The translations under genes were made by a program, and so were the position numbers. From positions 22,841 through 86,840 of the forward strand of contig CAXTIG010000030.1 of assembly GCA_964244295.1 (NCBI GenBank): DNA of 64,000 nucleotides, read 5' to 3'. Below the pieces are notes generated by a model, which was not told where the DNA came from, did no database searches, and was given only the letters and a program-made list of their open reading frames with translations. This document shows, in pieces, positions 26,761-34,284 of this stretch; the first letter of the stretch is position 1, and each line of letters begins with the position of its first letter. This stretch comes from JAJAZB01 sp964244295. GTDB taxonomy: Bacteria > Bacteroidota > Bacteroidia > Cytophagales > Spirosomataceae.

Positions 26761-27714
26761 ATGAAAAAACTCCTCCTCACCCTCTGCCCCCTGCTCCTCG
26801 CCCTCGGCCTGTTCGCCCAGGACGCCACCGAAAAGCGCGCCCTCACCGCCGTCGAGTACGACGCGGTGAAAAAAGTGACCATCAAAAACCTGGAAAAAGA
26901 CAGCTACGTCAAGGCCGACAAGTTCATCCTCGACCGGGTCGGTGACCCCTTCGTTTTCAAGTTTTCCGACGGCACCGAGCGGCGGGTGTACCTCTACAAA
27001 TTGTTCGAGACCGAGAAAATGGCCGAACTGGGGATGTTCACCGTGTACACCACGCCAAAGGACGGCAAGATGCGGATGTTCCCCATCCCCAGCCCCGACG
27101 CGCCGGGCGAGGTTTGGGGCAAGTACATCGACGATTTGAAGTACGGCGAAGACGCGATGAAGGGCCTGGCTTCCTGCGTGGCCTTCGCGCTCACCAAGTC
27201 GGGCGTGGGCGGTACGCCGGTGGTGGCGAAGGAAGGCGAGAAAATCGAATACTGCTTCCCCGCCGAAGCGCAGGTAACGCTAGCCGACGGCACGACAAAA
27301 GCCATTTCGGAGGTAAAAATGGGCGAGCTGTTGTTGAGTTTTAACGAAAAAACCGGGCAAACCGAACGCACGACGGTGCAGGCCGTACAGGTTCACAACC
27401 AAAAAACCTACCACCTGACGCGCCTCCGCCTGGTGGACCCGGCCTCGCTAGAAACGGTACGTCTGGACAACGCCTGGTCGCTGGGAACCACGCTCGAAGC
27501 CACCGCCAACCACCCCGTGCTGACCACGGCGGGCCGCAAAACCCTCGGCGAGGTAGCGGTGGGCGAACACTTACTTTTGTTGGAAAACGGCACATTCAAA
27601 AAGTACCGTGTTTTCACCGCTACCTCGGATGCCCGCTCGGTGAGCGCCGTGTACAACCTCGTCACCGACCGCGATACGTATTTGGTGAATGGCTTGGTGG
27701 TGTTTAAAAAGTAG
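26761..27714 (+). CDS. Secreted protein with C-terminal Hint (hedgehog/intein) domain
   Basis: A 317-residue protein with a signal peptide (MKKLLLTLCPLLLALGLFAQ). Residues 21-164 form a lysine-rich N-terminal domain I do not recognise. Residues 165-317 form a Hint domain: Cys165 in EYCFPAEAQVTLADGTTKAI is the splice-type nucleophile, TANH (248-251) supplies the block B histidine, and VYNLVTDRDTYLVNGLVV is the closing beta block. There is no C-terminal His-Asn and no downstream polypeptide, so N-S acyl shift with release or ester transfer of the N-terminal domain, as in hedgehog proteins, is more likely than splicing. A strong terminator follows. Confidence 0.85.
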   Translation: MKKLLLTLCPLLLALGLFAQDATEKRALTAVEYDAVKKVTIKNLEKDSYVKADKFILDRVGDPFVFKFSDGTERRVYLYKLFETEKMAELGMFTVYTTPKDGKMRMFPIPSPDAPGEVWGKYIDDLKYGEDAMKGLASCVAFALTKSGVGGTPVVAKEGEKIEYCFPAEAQVTLADGTTKAISEVKMGELLLSFNEKTGQTERTTVQAVQVHNQKTYHLTRLRLVDPASLETVRLDNAWSLGTTLEATANHPVLTTAGRKTLGEVAVGEHLLLLENGTFKKYRVFTATSDARSVSAVYNLVTDRDTYLVNGLVVFKK

Positions 27715-27737
27715 TCACCTTTTATCTCGTTTTTAAT

Positions 27738-27780
27738 AAAAAAGCGGCCCCGGAGGATAAACCTCCGGGGCCGCTTTTTT
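27738..27780. terminator. Bidirectional intrinsic terminator
   Basis: Perfect 19-bp arms (27738-27756 and 27762-27780) consist of an A6/T6 run, GCGGCCCCGGAGG and a 5-base loop. It serves the Hint gene on the plus strand and can serve aat on the minus strand. Confidence 0.92.
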
Positions 27781-27866
27781 GTGGTCACGCTGAGCGGAGT
27801 CGAAGCGTGTGCGGCAGGTCAACGTTGGCCCACCGCACACGCTTCGACTTCGCTCAGCGTGACCAC
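27781..27866. repeat. Palindromic element, family B (34-bp arms)
   Basis: Arms 27781-27814 and 27833-27866 pair with one mismatch around an 18-base loop. The left arm contains CACGCTGAGCGGAGTCGAAG followed by CGTG, a nested hairpin. The loop CAGGTCAACGTTGGCCCA is 14/18 identical to the loop of the element at 39789-39880. Confidence 0.88.
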
Positions 27867-27884
27867 CGCCTCCTTTTTGTTCCC

Positions 27885-28517
27885 CTACGCCACCGGCTCG
27901 TTAAACAAATGCACCAGCGCCGTTTCGGTGAAAATCCGCTTGCGGTCGAGGGCTTGTTTCAGCAATCGGATGTACTCGGAGCGGGGAATTTCAACGGCTC
28001 CGAAGCGGCGGACGTTTTCGTTAATGAACTGCGTGTCAAGCAGTTCAAAATCCTGTCTCCGCAGAATTTCGACTAGATAATGAAAAGCGACTTTCGAAGC
28101 ATTGGAGACGAGATGAAACATGGATTCTCCGAAAAAAACGCCGCCGATGGCAACCCCGTACAGTCCACCAACTAACCGGTTTTCCACATACGTTTCCACG
28201 GAATAGGCCAGCCCGGCGCGGTGAAGTTCACTATACGCGTGGATAATTTCCTCCGAAATCCAGGAGTCTTCGCCGTCGGGACGGGGGGTGGCGCAGCGCC
28301 GGATGACGCCCTGAAAGTCGGTGTTGATTCGGACTTCAAACTGCTTCCGGTTCAGGATGGGGCGGAGCGAGCGGGCGGGTTTGTAGGTGTCGAGGGGGAT
28401 GATGGCGCGGGGGTCGGGCGAGTACCAGTAGATGGTGCCGTCCGAATCGGCCATCGGGAAGATGCCGTTCATGTAGCCGTAAATGAGGTCGTCGGCGTTG
28501 AGGGTGGTCTTGTTCAT
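27885..28517 (-). CDS. aat: Leucyl/phenylalanyl-tRNA-protein transferase
   Basis: A 210-residue cytosolic enzyme that transfers Leu or Phe from tRNA to N-terminal Arg or Lys of proteins, marking them for ClpAP through the N-end rule. The family signature is complete: LIYGYMNGIFPMAD, YWYSPDPRAIIPL, SYSVETY-like AYSVETYVENRLVGGLYGVA, and GGVFFGESMFHLVSNASKVA. ATG at 28517 begins MNKTTLNADDL, directly before the conserved start; the open frame extends nine codons upstream without similarity. Confidence 0.95.
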   Translation of the reverse strand: MNKTTLNADDLIYGYMNGIFPMADSDGTIYWYSPDPRAIIPLDTYKPARSLRPILNRKQFEVRINTDFQGVIRRCATPRPDGEDSWISEEIIHAYSELHRAGLAYSVETYVENRLVGGLYGVAIGGVFFGESMFHLVSNASKVAFHYLVEILRRQDFELLDTQFINENVRRFGAVEIPRSEYIRLLKQALDRKRIFTETALVHLFNEPVA

Positions 28518-28541
28518 CCGGCCGGGAAGGGGGTGCCTGAA

Positions 28542-28573
28542 CAAAGATTATAAACCGGAGTGGGTTTTCCAAA
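28542..28573 (-). promoter_or_regulatory. Candidate promoter for aat
   Basis: On the minus strand TTTG (28573-28570), 19 bases, then TAATCTTTG (28550-28542) resembles the Bacteroidota TTTG-N19-21-TAnnTTTG promoter with one extra base in the -7 box. It ends 24 bases upstream of the aat start. Confidence 0.4.
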
Positions 28574-28635
28574 CGGTTTGCCCACCCCGTGAACCAACCG
28601 TTCGCGTATTTTTGTTGGCAAATGCGTCCCCGAAT

Positions 28636-28668
28636 TTTGCAGGGTACGCCCGTTTTTCTTAACCTTTG
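28636..28668 (+). promoter_or_regulatory. Candidate promoter of the arginine cluster
   Basis: TTTG (28636-28639), 20 bases, then TAACCTTTG (28660-28668). This is the only promoter-like pair with Bacteroidota spacing before the GNAT gene. A lone TATTTTTG occurs at 28607-28614 but has no -33 partner at the right distance. Confidence 0.38.
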
Positions 28669-28904
28669 CGTTAAAATTCTCCGAGCCAACCTCGCGACCG
28701 ATGGAATCCACGACCCTTTCGTTGCGCTTTTTTTCGACGACGCCCACGCGCTACCTGCGTCGTTGGAGGCTTGGCAGGCCCGGCAGGCCCTTCTGATTCT
28801 TGCCAATCGGCACCCTTTTTTACGGTTTTTTCCTCTTCTCTCAGCCCGGTTTCCCCGGAAAAACCGTTGTTTTCTCACCCCATTTGTTTTTGTACGTCCG
28901 TAAA
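28669..28904 (+). other. About 230-base leader before the arginine cluster
   Basis: No convincing gene is seen. The stretch is pyrimidine-rich toward its 3' end and holds an ACGCGCTACCTGCGTCGT partial palindrome and a GGCAGGCCCGGCAGGCCC direct repeat. If the promoter at 28636 is real, this would be an unusually long 5' untranslated region that could carry arginine-responsive regulation. No ArgR-box-like palindrome was recognised. Confidence 0.3.
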
Positions 28905-29594
28905 ATGAACGACTACAGCGTCCAGATTGCCACCGAAGCGCACATTCCGCTGGCCGAGGAAATCTGTTTTCACATGGAAGAAAGCGCCAAAGTCCGGGGC
29001 ACCGGCATCTCGAAGCGCTCGCCCGAGTACATCCGTCAGAAAATGGACGAAGGTAAGGCCATCATCGCCACCGACGCGGCGGGCGGATTCATCGGTTTTT
29101 GCTACATCGAAACCTGGGACCACGGCAAGTTCGTGGCCAACTCCGGCCTCATCGTCCACCCCGAACACCGCAAGAGTGGCATCGCCAAAAACATCAAGGC
29201 CAAAGCCTTCGAGCTTTCCCGGAAAAAATACCCCGAGGCCAAAATCATCGGCATCACGACCAGCCTGGCCGTGATGAAAATCAACTCCGACCTGGGCTAC
29301 AAACCCACCACCTTTTCGGAACTGCCCGTGGGCGATGATTTCTGGAAAGGCTGCTCTAGTTGCGTCAATTACGACATCCTCACCCGCACCAACCGCAAGC
29401 ACTGCCTCTGCACGGGTATGATGTACGACCCCGTGGAGGAGGAAAAAGAAGACAAAAAAGGCGACGACAAAAAGCCGAAGTGGAATTTCGTGAAGAACTC
29501 GAAAATCTACGAGCGCTGGCAGAAAATCAAGCAACGAATCCTGTTCGGCGATAAGGAAGAGGAAGAAGCGCCCGCCAACGAACTGGTGAATTGA
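28905..29594 (+). CDS. GNAT acetyltransferase with Cys cluster; putative acyl-glutamate synthase
   Basis: A 229-residue GNAT protein. VHPEHRKSGIAKNIKAKAFE (84-103) contains the acyl-CoA pyrophosphate loop RKSGIA. After the GNAT fold comes a four-cysteine cluster, Cys150-x2-Cys153 and Cys167-x-Cys169, which looks like a metal site, then a Lys/Glu-rich tail. It is the first gene of the arginine block. No other candidate for the first step (acylation of glutamate) is present while every later step is, so acetyl- or succinyl-glutamate synthase is the likely function by context. ATG 28905 is chosen; the upstream open frame is not GNAT-like. Its TGA overlaps the next ATG (TGATG). Confidence 0.78.
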   Translation: MNDYSVQIATEAHIPLAEEICFHMEESAKVRGTGISKRSPEYIRQKMDEGKAIIATDAAGGFIGFCYIETWDHGKFVANSGLIVHPEHRKSGIAKNIKAKAFELSRKKYPEAKIIGITTSLAVMKINSDLGYKPTTFSELPVGDDFWKGCSSCVNYDILTRTNRKHCLCTGMMYDPVEEEKEDKKGDDKKPKWNFVKNSKIYERWQKIKQRILFGDKEEEEAPANELVN

Positions 29595-31165
29595 TGCGCC
29601 CGCGCGACGCCCTTTTTTTCGGAACGCTCGGCTACCTGCTGCTGCCCAACGCGCTGTTTCTCGCCGGTTGGCTCCGGCCCGAATGGGGCTGGCTGCTAGC
29701 CGCCTTGCTGGCCGTGGCGGTGGGGCTGGGCTACCGGGCTTCGGTGCGGCCGGAGGGAGCCACCACCACGCGACGTACCCGGCTTTGGCTGGCGCTGCTC
29801 GCGCTGGGGTACGCGCTGATTCTGGGGGTCGGCGAGGTGGGTCACCAGAAGGCGGACTACGACAAGCACAACCTGATTTTCCACGACCTCCTCACCCGCC
29901 CGCACCCGGTCGTTTACCAAAACGCCACCTACGGCGACCCGCTGCTGTGTTACTACCTGGCCTACTACCTGCCCACGGCGGTAGCCGCCAAAATCGCGGG
30001 CGGCGTGGCGCTGGCCCGCTGGTACTCGCTGGCTTGGGGGTGGCTGGGGTTGTACCTCGCGTTTCGCTGGCTGCACCGGCTTTTCGCGCCGAATGGGGTT
30101 TGGGTGGCCGGGGGTTTTCTGGCGGTGAGTGGGTTGGATTTGGCCGTTCGGAATTTCTGGATTTGGCAGGAATTGCTCGATGGCAGCGCGAGCCGCTACC
30201 TGCGGGAGTACATCCTCAACCTGGGTCGCGGCCCGGCGCTGAAGTTTTACGTGCCGCCGCACCTGGTGTTCAGCAACGGCCTCACCCAAACCCAACTCAA
30301 TGTGCCCGCGCCGTTTACCCAGTTCCAGTGGGCACCGCAGCACGCCTTAGGGGCCTGGCTGGCGGCTTCGCTGGTGCTGAGTCAGCTTCGGGAAAGTGGT
30401 AATGGACGCTGGCTGGGTCTGGTCGCGGCGGCGACGCTGCTCTGGACACCCTTCGGCGCGGTCGGGCTGCTGCCGCTGCTGGTCTGGGCGGCGACGCGGG
30501 TGGACTGGCGAACGTTTTTAAGTTGGGAAAATGGTCTTGGCGTGTCCCTGGCGGCGGTTGTCGGGCTTTATTTTGTGGCGCATAGGCCGCAACAATACGC
30601 CGGATTTTTATTCCTGAATCTTCAAAACGGCGGCGATTGGCTGTTGTACCTCGTGTTCATGCTTGCGCACGTCGGCGTGTTTGCTACGCTGCTGTTTTGG
30701 GCGGATCGCCGGTTCGGAATTTTGGGCGACTGGCGGGGTGGATTGGTCGCGGCGACGCTCGGTCTGCTGGCGAATTCGCTGGTGTTTTTGGGAAAATACA
30801 ACGATTTCCTGATGCGGGTCAGCCTGCCCTCGAAGTGGCTGCTCACCGCCTTGCTGCTCTACGCCACTGCCGAACTCTGGCGAAGGCGGCACCGGGCTTG
30901 GGCGCTGGGACTGACGAGTTTACTGCTGTTCAGCGCCTACTACCCGCTCCGCGAAACCGCCATCAGCGCCTGGAATCTGACGCGGGAACCGAGCGTGAAA
31001 CGGGGCATCGCCCGCGCCACCCTTAATTTCGGCGAAGCCGACGTATCGCGCATCGCCCCCGACCCGAAGCAACCCGGAGCCGATTTTGCCGCCCAGTACC
31101 TGGGGAGCCGCGAGTCAGTTTTTGGGGAATTTTTAATGAAGCCAACCCGTAAACCGAGCGAGTGA
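29594..31165 (+). CDS. Polytopic membrane protein (GT-C-like), unknown function
   Basis: A 523-residue protein with about ten to twelve membrane helices. A first large loop carries acidic and histidine residues (KADYDKHNLIFHDLLTRPHP), and the C-terminal tail is soluble. The architecture recalls GT-C membrane glycosyltransferases or related transporters, but no family signature was recognised. Its ATG overlaps the GNAT stop by one base, so it is translationally coupled to that gene, which is unexpected for an arginine pathway. An A/G-rich imperfect repeat (31189-31257) separates it from argG. Confidence 0.75.
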   Translation: MRPRDALFFGTLGYLLLPNALFLAGWLRPEWGWLLAALLAVAVGLGYRASVRPEGATTTRRTRLWLALLALGYALILGVGEVGHQKADYDKHNLIFHDLLTRPHPVVYQNATYGDPLLCYYLAYYLPTAVAAKIAGGVALARWYSLAWGWLGLYLAFRWLHRLFAPNGVWVAGGFLAVSGLDLAVRNFWIWQELLDGSASRYLREYILNLGRGPALKFYVPPHLVFSNGLTQTQLNVPAPFTQFQWAPQHALGAWLAASLVLSQLRESGNGRWLGLVAAATLLWTPFGAVGLLPLLVWAATRVDWRTFLSWENGLGVSLAAVVGLYFVAHRPQQYAGFLFLNLQNGGDWLLYLVFMLAHVGVFATLLFWADRRFGILGDWRGGLVAATLGLLANSLVFLGKYNDFLMRVSLPSKWLLTALLLYATAELWRRRHRAWALGLTSLLLFSAYYPLRETAISAWNLTREPSVKRGIARATLNFGEADVSRIAPDPKQPGADFAAQYLGSRESVFGEFLMKPTRKPSE

Positions 31166-31188
31166 CCGAACTTTGTTTTTTTGATACA

Positions 31189-31257
31189 AGAAACGAGAAG
31201 CAAGAAACAAGAAAAGACAAAGCATCCTCTTGTCTCCTGTTTCTTATCTCTTGTTTC
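31189..31257. repeat. Imperfect A/G versus C/T palindrome before argG
   Basis: Left arm (from 31189, AGAAACGAGAAGCAAGAAAC) and right arm (to 31257, GTTTCTTATCTCTTGTTTCT) are complementary with several mismatches and gaps. It fills most of the gap between the membrane protein and argG. Confidence 0.45.
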
Positions 31258-31284
31258 TAATCCTTTTGTTTCTCTTTTCAACCC

Positions 31285-32481
31285 ATGCCCAACCCCACCG
31301 TCGTGCTGGCCTTCAGCGGAGGACTCGACACCTCGTTTTGCGTAAAATACCTAACCGAACAAGGCTACGACATCCATTCCGTGCTCGTCGATACGGGCGG
31401 ATTTACCCGCTCCGAAATCACCCAGGTTGAAAAAAACGCCTACGAACTGGGCGTGAAACAACACGTCACGCTCGACGTGGTCAACGATTACTACGAACAC
31501 TGCCTGAAGTACCTCGTGTTTGGCAACGTACTGAAAAACAATACCTACCCGCTTTCGGTGAGCGCCGAGCGGGTGTTTCAGGCCCTGGCCGTGGCCGAGT
31601 ACACCAAGCAGGTGGGGGCGCAGGCCGTCGCCCACGGCAGCACCGGCGCGGGCAACGACCAGGTGCGCTTCGACGTGGTGTTCCGCATCGTGATTCCCGA
31701 CGTGGCCGTCCTCACGCCCATCCGCGATTTGCGCCTGAGCCGGGAAGCCGAAATCGAGTACCTGACCGAACGCGGCGTGCAACGCGACTGGACCAAAGCG
31801 GCTTACAGCATCAACAAGGGCCTTTGGGGCACCTCGGTCGGCGGGCGCGAAACGCTCACCTCCGGCGGCTACCTGCCCGAAGACGCCTGGCCGACGCCGC
31901 TTTCCAAAACCAACCCCGAAATTCTGGAACTGGACTTCGTGACGGGCGAACTGAAGGGCATCGATGGCGAAACCTTCGAAAATCCGGTGGAGGCCGTGCG
32001 GAAGCTGACCAGCCTGGCCGCGCCCTTCGCCGTGGGCCGCGACATTCACGTGGGCGACACCATCATCGGCATCAAAGGCCGCGTGGGTTTCGAGGCCCCC
32101 GCTCCGTTGATTGCCATCAAAGCCCACCACGCGCTCGAAAAGCACGTACTCACCGAGGCCCAGGCGCAGTTGAAAGAGGGCCTGGCGACGCAGTACGGCA
32201 CGATGCTCCACCGGGGACAATTTCTCGAACCCGTCATGCGCGACATCGAAACCTTTTTGGAAAGCACCCAGGAACACGTCACCGGCACGGTGCGGGTGCA
32301 ACTGGCTCCGTACCGTTTCCACGTGCTGGGTATCGAGTCGAAGTACGATTTGATGAGCAACGCCTTTGGTAGCTACGGCGAAATGAACACCGCCTGGAGC
32401 GGCGACGACGTGCGGGGTTTCTCGAAAATCCTTTCCAACCAAACGATGATTCACCGGAAAGTGACGGAGGCGAATGGGTGA
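31285..32481 (+). CDS. argG: Argininosuccinate synthase
   Basis: A 398-residue enzyme that condenses citrulline with aspartate at the expense of ATP. The pyrophosphatase loop is FSGGLDTSFC (9-18), and HGSTGAGNDQVRFD (about 117-130) is the family signature; GLWGTSVGGRE contributes to the substrate site. Its length matches the family. The in-frame start MPNPTVVLAFSGG places the PP-loop at the normal distance. It is followed after 42 bases by a VapB-like antitoxin rather than another arginine gene. Confidence 0.96.
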   Translation: MPNPTVVLAFSGGLDTSFCVKYLTEQGYDIHSVLVDTGGFTRSEITQVEKNAYELGVKQHVTLDVVNDYYEHCLKYLVFGNVLKNNTYPLSVSAERVFQALAVAEYTKQVGAQAVAHGSTGAGNDQVRFDVVFRIVIPDVAVLTPIRDLRLSREAEIEYLTERGVQRDWTKAAYSINKGLWGTSVGGRETLTSGGYLPEDAWPTPLSKTNPEILELDFVTGELKGIDGETFENPVEAVRKLTSLAAPFAVGRDIHVGDTIIGIKGRVGFEAPAPLIAIKAHHALEKHVLTEAQAQLKEGLATQYGTMLHRGQFLEPVMRDIETFLESTQEHVTGTVRVQLAPYRFHVLGIESKYDLMSNAFGSYGEMNTAWSGDDVRGFSKILSNQTMIHRKVTEANG

Positions 32482-32523
32482 TGGCAGGCCGGGTGGGCGA
32501 GTGTAAAAAACGGCGCTAAATCA

Positions 32524-32787
32524 ATGAAACCGATGGTAGAAACAAAAGTGAAAATCACCCGCAGCGACGACAACCGGATGGTTGTCGAGTTGCCCGATTC
32601 CGTCCACCTGACCGATGAAGAGGTGTACGCCGTGCAGATTGGTACCTCGGTCATGCTGTACACCAAGCCCCGGACCTGGGAGGAATGGTGGAAAAACCTG
32701 GACCTGTTCACCGACGATTTCATGGCCGATGGCCGACAGCAGCCCACCGAACAGCAAAAGCGCGACTTTTCCTCTTTCGACGAATGA
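32524..32787 (+). CDS. VapB-like antitoxin
   Basis: An 87-residue protein with an AbrB-like N-terminal half (VKITRSDDNRMVVELPDSVH) and a Trp/Asp-rich tail (WEEWWKNLDLFTDDFMADGR) that would wrap the toxin. Its TGA overlaps the toxin ATG as ATGA, the classic antitoxin-toxin arrangement. It is expected to neutralise the adjoining PIN toxin and to repress its own promoter. The pair is inserted between argG and argC. Confidence 0.8.
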   Translation: MKPMVETKVKITRSDDNRMVVELPDSVHLTDEEVYAVQIGTSVMLYTKPRTWEEWWKNLDLFTDDFMADGRQQPTEQQKRDFSSFDE

Positions 32788-33185
32788 CCTACCTGCTCGA
32801 CACCAACATCTGCTCGTACATCGTGAGCAGAAGACCTCCTGCTGCTTACGAACGTTTCAGTCAGGTATCCTTCAAAGAAATCGCTATTTCAACCATTACA
32901 CTGGCTGAGTTGCTTTTTGGAGTTACCAAGAGTCCAAACCGTGAACGGAATGACGTGGCGTATCGCTCGTTTCTGACTCCGTTAACCATCCTCGACTTCG
33001 ATGCCGAAGCCGCCGCCCACTACGGCGACATCCGCGCCACCCTCGAACGCAAAGGCACGCCCATCGGCCCGCTCGACCTGCTCATCGCCGCCCACGCCCG
33101 CAGCCGGGACCTAACGCTGGTGACCAACAACGAACGGGAATTCGCGCGGGTAGACGGCCTGAAACTTGAAAACTGGATAAACTAG
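32784..33185 (+). CDS. VapC-like PIN-domain toxin
   Basis: A 133-residue PIN ribonuclease. It has YLLDTNICSYI (first catalytic Asp), the conserved Glu in STITLAELLFGV, and the C-terminal acidic residues around PIGPLDLLIAAHARSRDLTL and TNNEREFARV. VapC toxins cleave tRNA or rRNA. The start is fixed at 32784 by the ATGA overlap with the antitoxin and by the LLDTN motif at residue 4. The pair is co-oriented with the arginine genes, so read-through from argG is possible. Confidence 0.9.
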   Translation: MTYLLDTNICSYIVSRRPPAAYERFSQVSFKEIAISTITLAELLFGVTKSPNRERNDVAYRSFLTPLTILDFDAEAAAHYGDIRATLERKGTPIGPLDLLIAAHARSRDLTLVTNNEREFARVDGLKLENWIN

Positions 33186-33188
33186 CAG

Positions 33189-33246
33189 GGGGCCTGGGGC
33201 GGAGGGCATGGGGTAAAAATGCCCTCTGCCCCACGCCCCAGGCCCC
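33189..33246. repeat. GC-rich palindrome between vapC and argC
   Basis: GGGGCCTGGGGC (33189-33200) pairs with GCCCCAGGCCCC (33235-33246), and GAGGGCAT (33202-33209) with ATGCCCTC (33219-33226). A direct repeat CCCCACGCCCCACGC follows up to the argC start. Confidence 0.7.
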
Positions 33247-33260
33247 ACGCCCCACGCAAA

Positions 33261-34220
33261 ATGACCATCGGCATCATCGGCGGGGCGGGTTACACGGGGG
33301 GCGAATTGTTGCGCATTTTGCTCAACCACCCCGAGGCCCGCATCGCGTTCATTCACAGCAACTCGCAGGCGGGCAAACCCGTTTGGGCCACGCACACCGA
33401 TTTGGTGGGCGATACCAACCTGAAATTCACCGGCGAACCCGATTTGGGCGCGGCGGAGGTGCTTTTTCTCTGCTCCGGCCACGGCGAATCAAGGAAATTT
33501 TTGGCTGAAAACCCGTTGGCCGAAGGTCAGAAAGTCATCGACCTCAGCACCGATTTCCGTGATCAGTCGGAGGGTTTTGTGTACGGCCTGCCGGAGTTGC
33601 AGCGCGAACACATTCGGACGGCGCAGAAAATTGCTAACCCCGGCTGTTTTGCCACGAGCATCCAACTGGCCCTGCTGCCCCTGGCTGCCGCTGGGTTGCT
33701 GAAAACCGACGTGCAGGTGAGCGCCGTCACGGGCAGCACCGGGGCCGGTCAGGCGCTCGCGCCAACGAGTCACTTCAGTTGGCGGAGCAACAACGTGAGC
33801 ATTTACAAAGCTTTTAGCCACCAACATTTGACCGAAATCGGCATGGGTTTGCGCGCCCACCAGCCGAGTTTTGACCACCGAATCAATTTCGTCCCCTACC
33901 GGGGCGCGTTTACGCGGGGCATTCTGGCGAACGCCTACACCGACTTCGACGGCACGCTGGCCGAGGCCAAAGACCTGTACGACGCCTACTACGCCGCGCA
34001 CCCCTTCACCCACCGCAGCGAAGCGCCCGTGGACGTGAAGCAGGTCGTGGGCACGAACAAATGCCTGCTTCACCTGGAATTACACGACGGGCAGTTGCTC
34101 ATCAGCAGCGTCATCGACAACCTCACCAAAGGCGCTGCCGGCCAGGCCGTTCAGAACCTCAACCTGCTGGCCGGGTTAGAGGAAACGACGGGGCTGAAGC
34201 TGCGGAGCGTTGGATTTTAA
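33261..34220 (+). CDS. argC: N-acetyl(succinyl)-gamma-glutamyl-phosphate reductase
   Basis: A 319-residue enzyme that reduces acyl-glutamyl phosphate to the semialdehyde with NADPH. TIGIIGGAGYTGGELLRIL is the nucleotide loop and YTGxE signature, and Cys129 in IANPGCFATS is the catalytic cysteine. HQHLTEIGMGLRAHQ and FVPYRGAFTRGI are further family blocks. ATG 33261 is chosen because residues encoded upstream lie in the palindrome. Step 3 of the pathway. Confidence 0.95.
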   Translation: MTIGIIGGAGYTGGELLRILLNHPEARIAFIHSNSQAGKPVWATHTDLVGDTNLKFTGEPDLGAAEVLFLCSGHGESRKFLAENPLAEGQKVIDLSTDFRDQSEGFVYGLPELQREHIRTAQKIANPGCFATSIQLALLPLAAAGLLKTDVQVSAVTGSTGAGQALAPTSHFSWRSNNVSIYKAFSHQHLTEIGMGLRAHQPSFDHRINFVPYRGAFTRGILANAYTDFDGTLAEAKDLYDAYYAAHPFTHRSEAPVDVKQVVGTNKCLLHLELHDGQLLISSVIDNLTKGAAGQAVQNLNLLAGLEETTGLKLRSVGF

Positions 34221-34229
34221 TGAACCCCT

Positions 34230-34266
34230 AACCCCGCGAGGGTTTTAAAACCTCGCGGGGTTTTTT
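34230..34266 (+). terminator. Hairpin with T6 between argC and argD
   Basis: AACCCCGCGAGG (34230-34241) and CCTCGCGGGGTT (34251-34262) are perfect complements, followed by T's to 34266. The form is that of an intrinsic terminator although the next arginine gene starts 19 bases later, so it may attenuate rather than end transcription. Confidence 0.75.
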
Positions 34267-34284
34267 ACCATTCCGCAATCAAAA

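Noticed and set aside
28589..28903. A 104-residue open frame in the leader before the arginine cluster
   Set aside because: No family resemblance, no signal or helix pattern, and it ends at the true start region; treated as leader.
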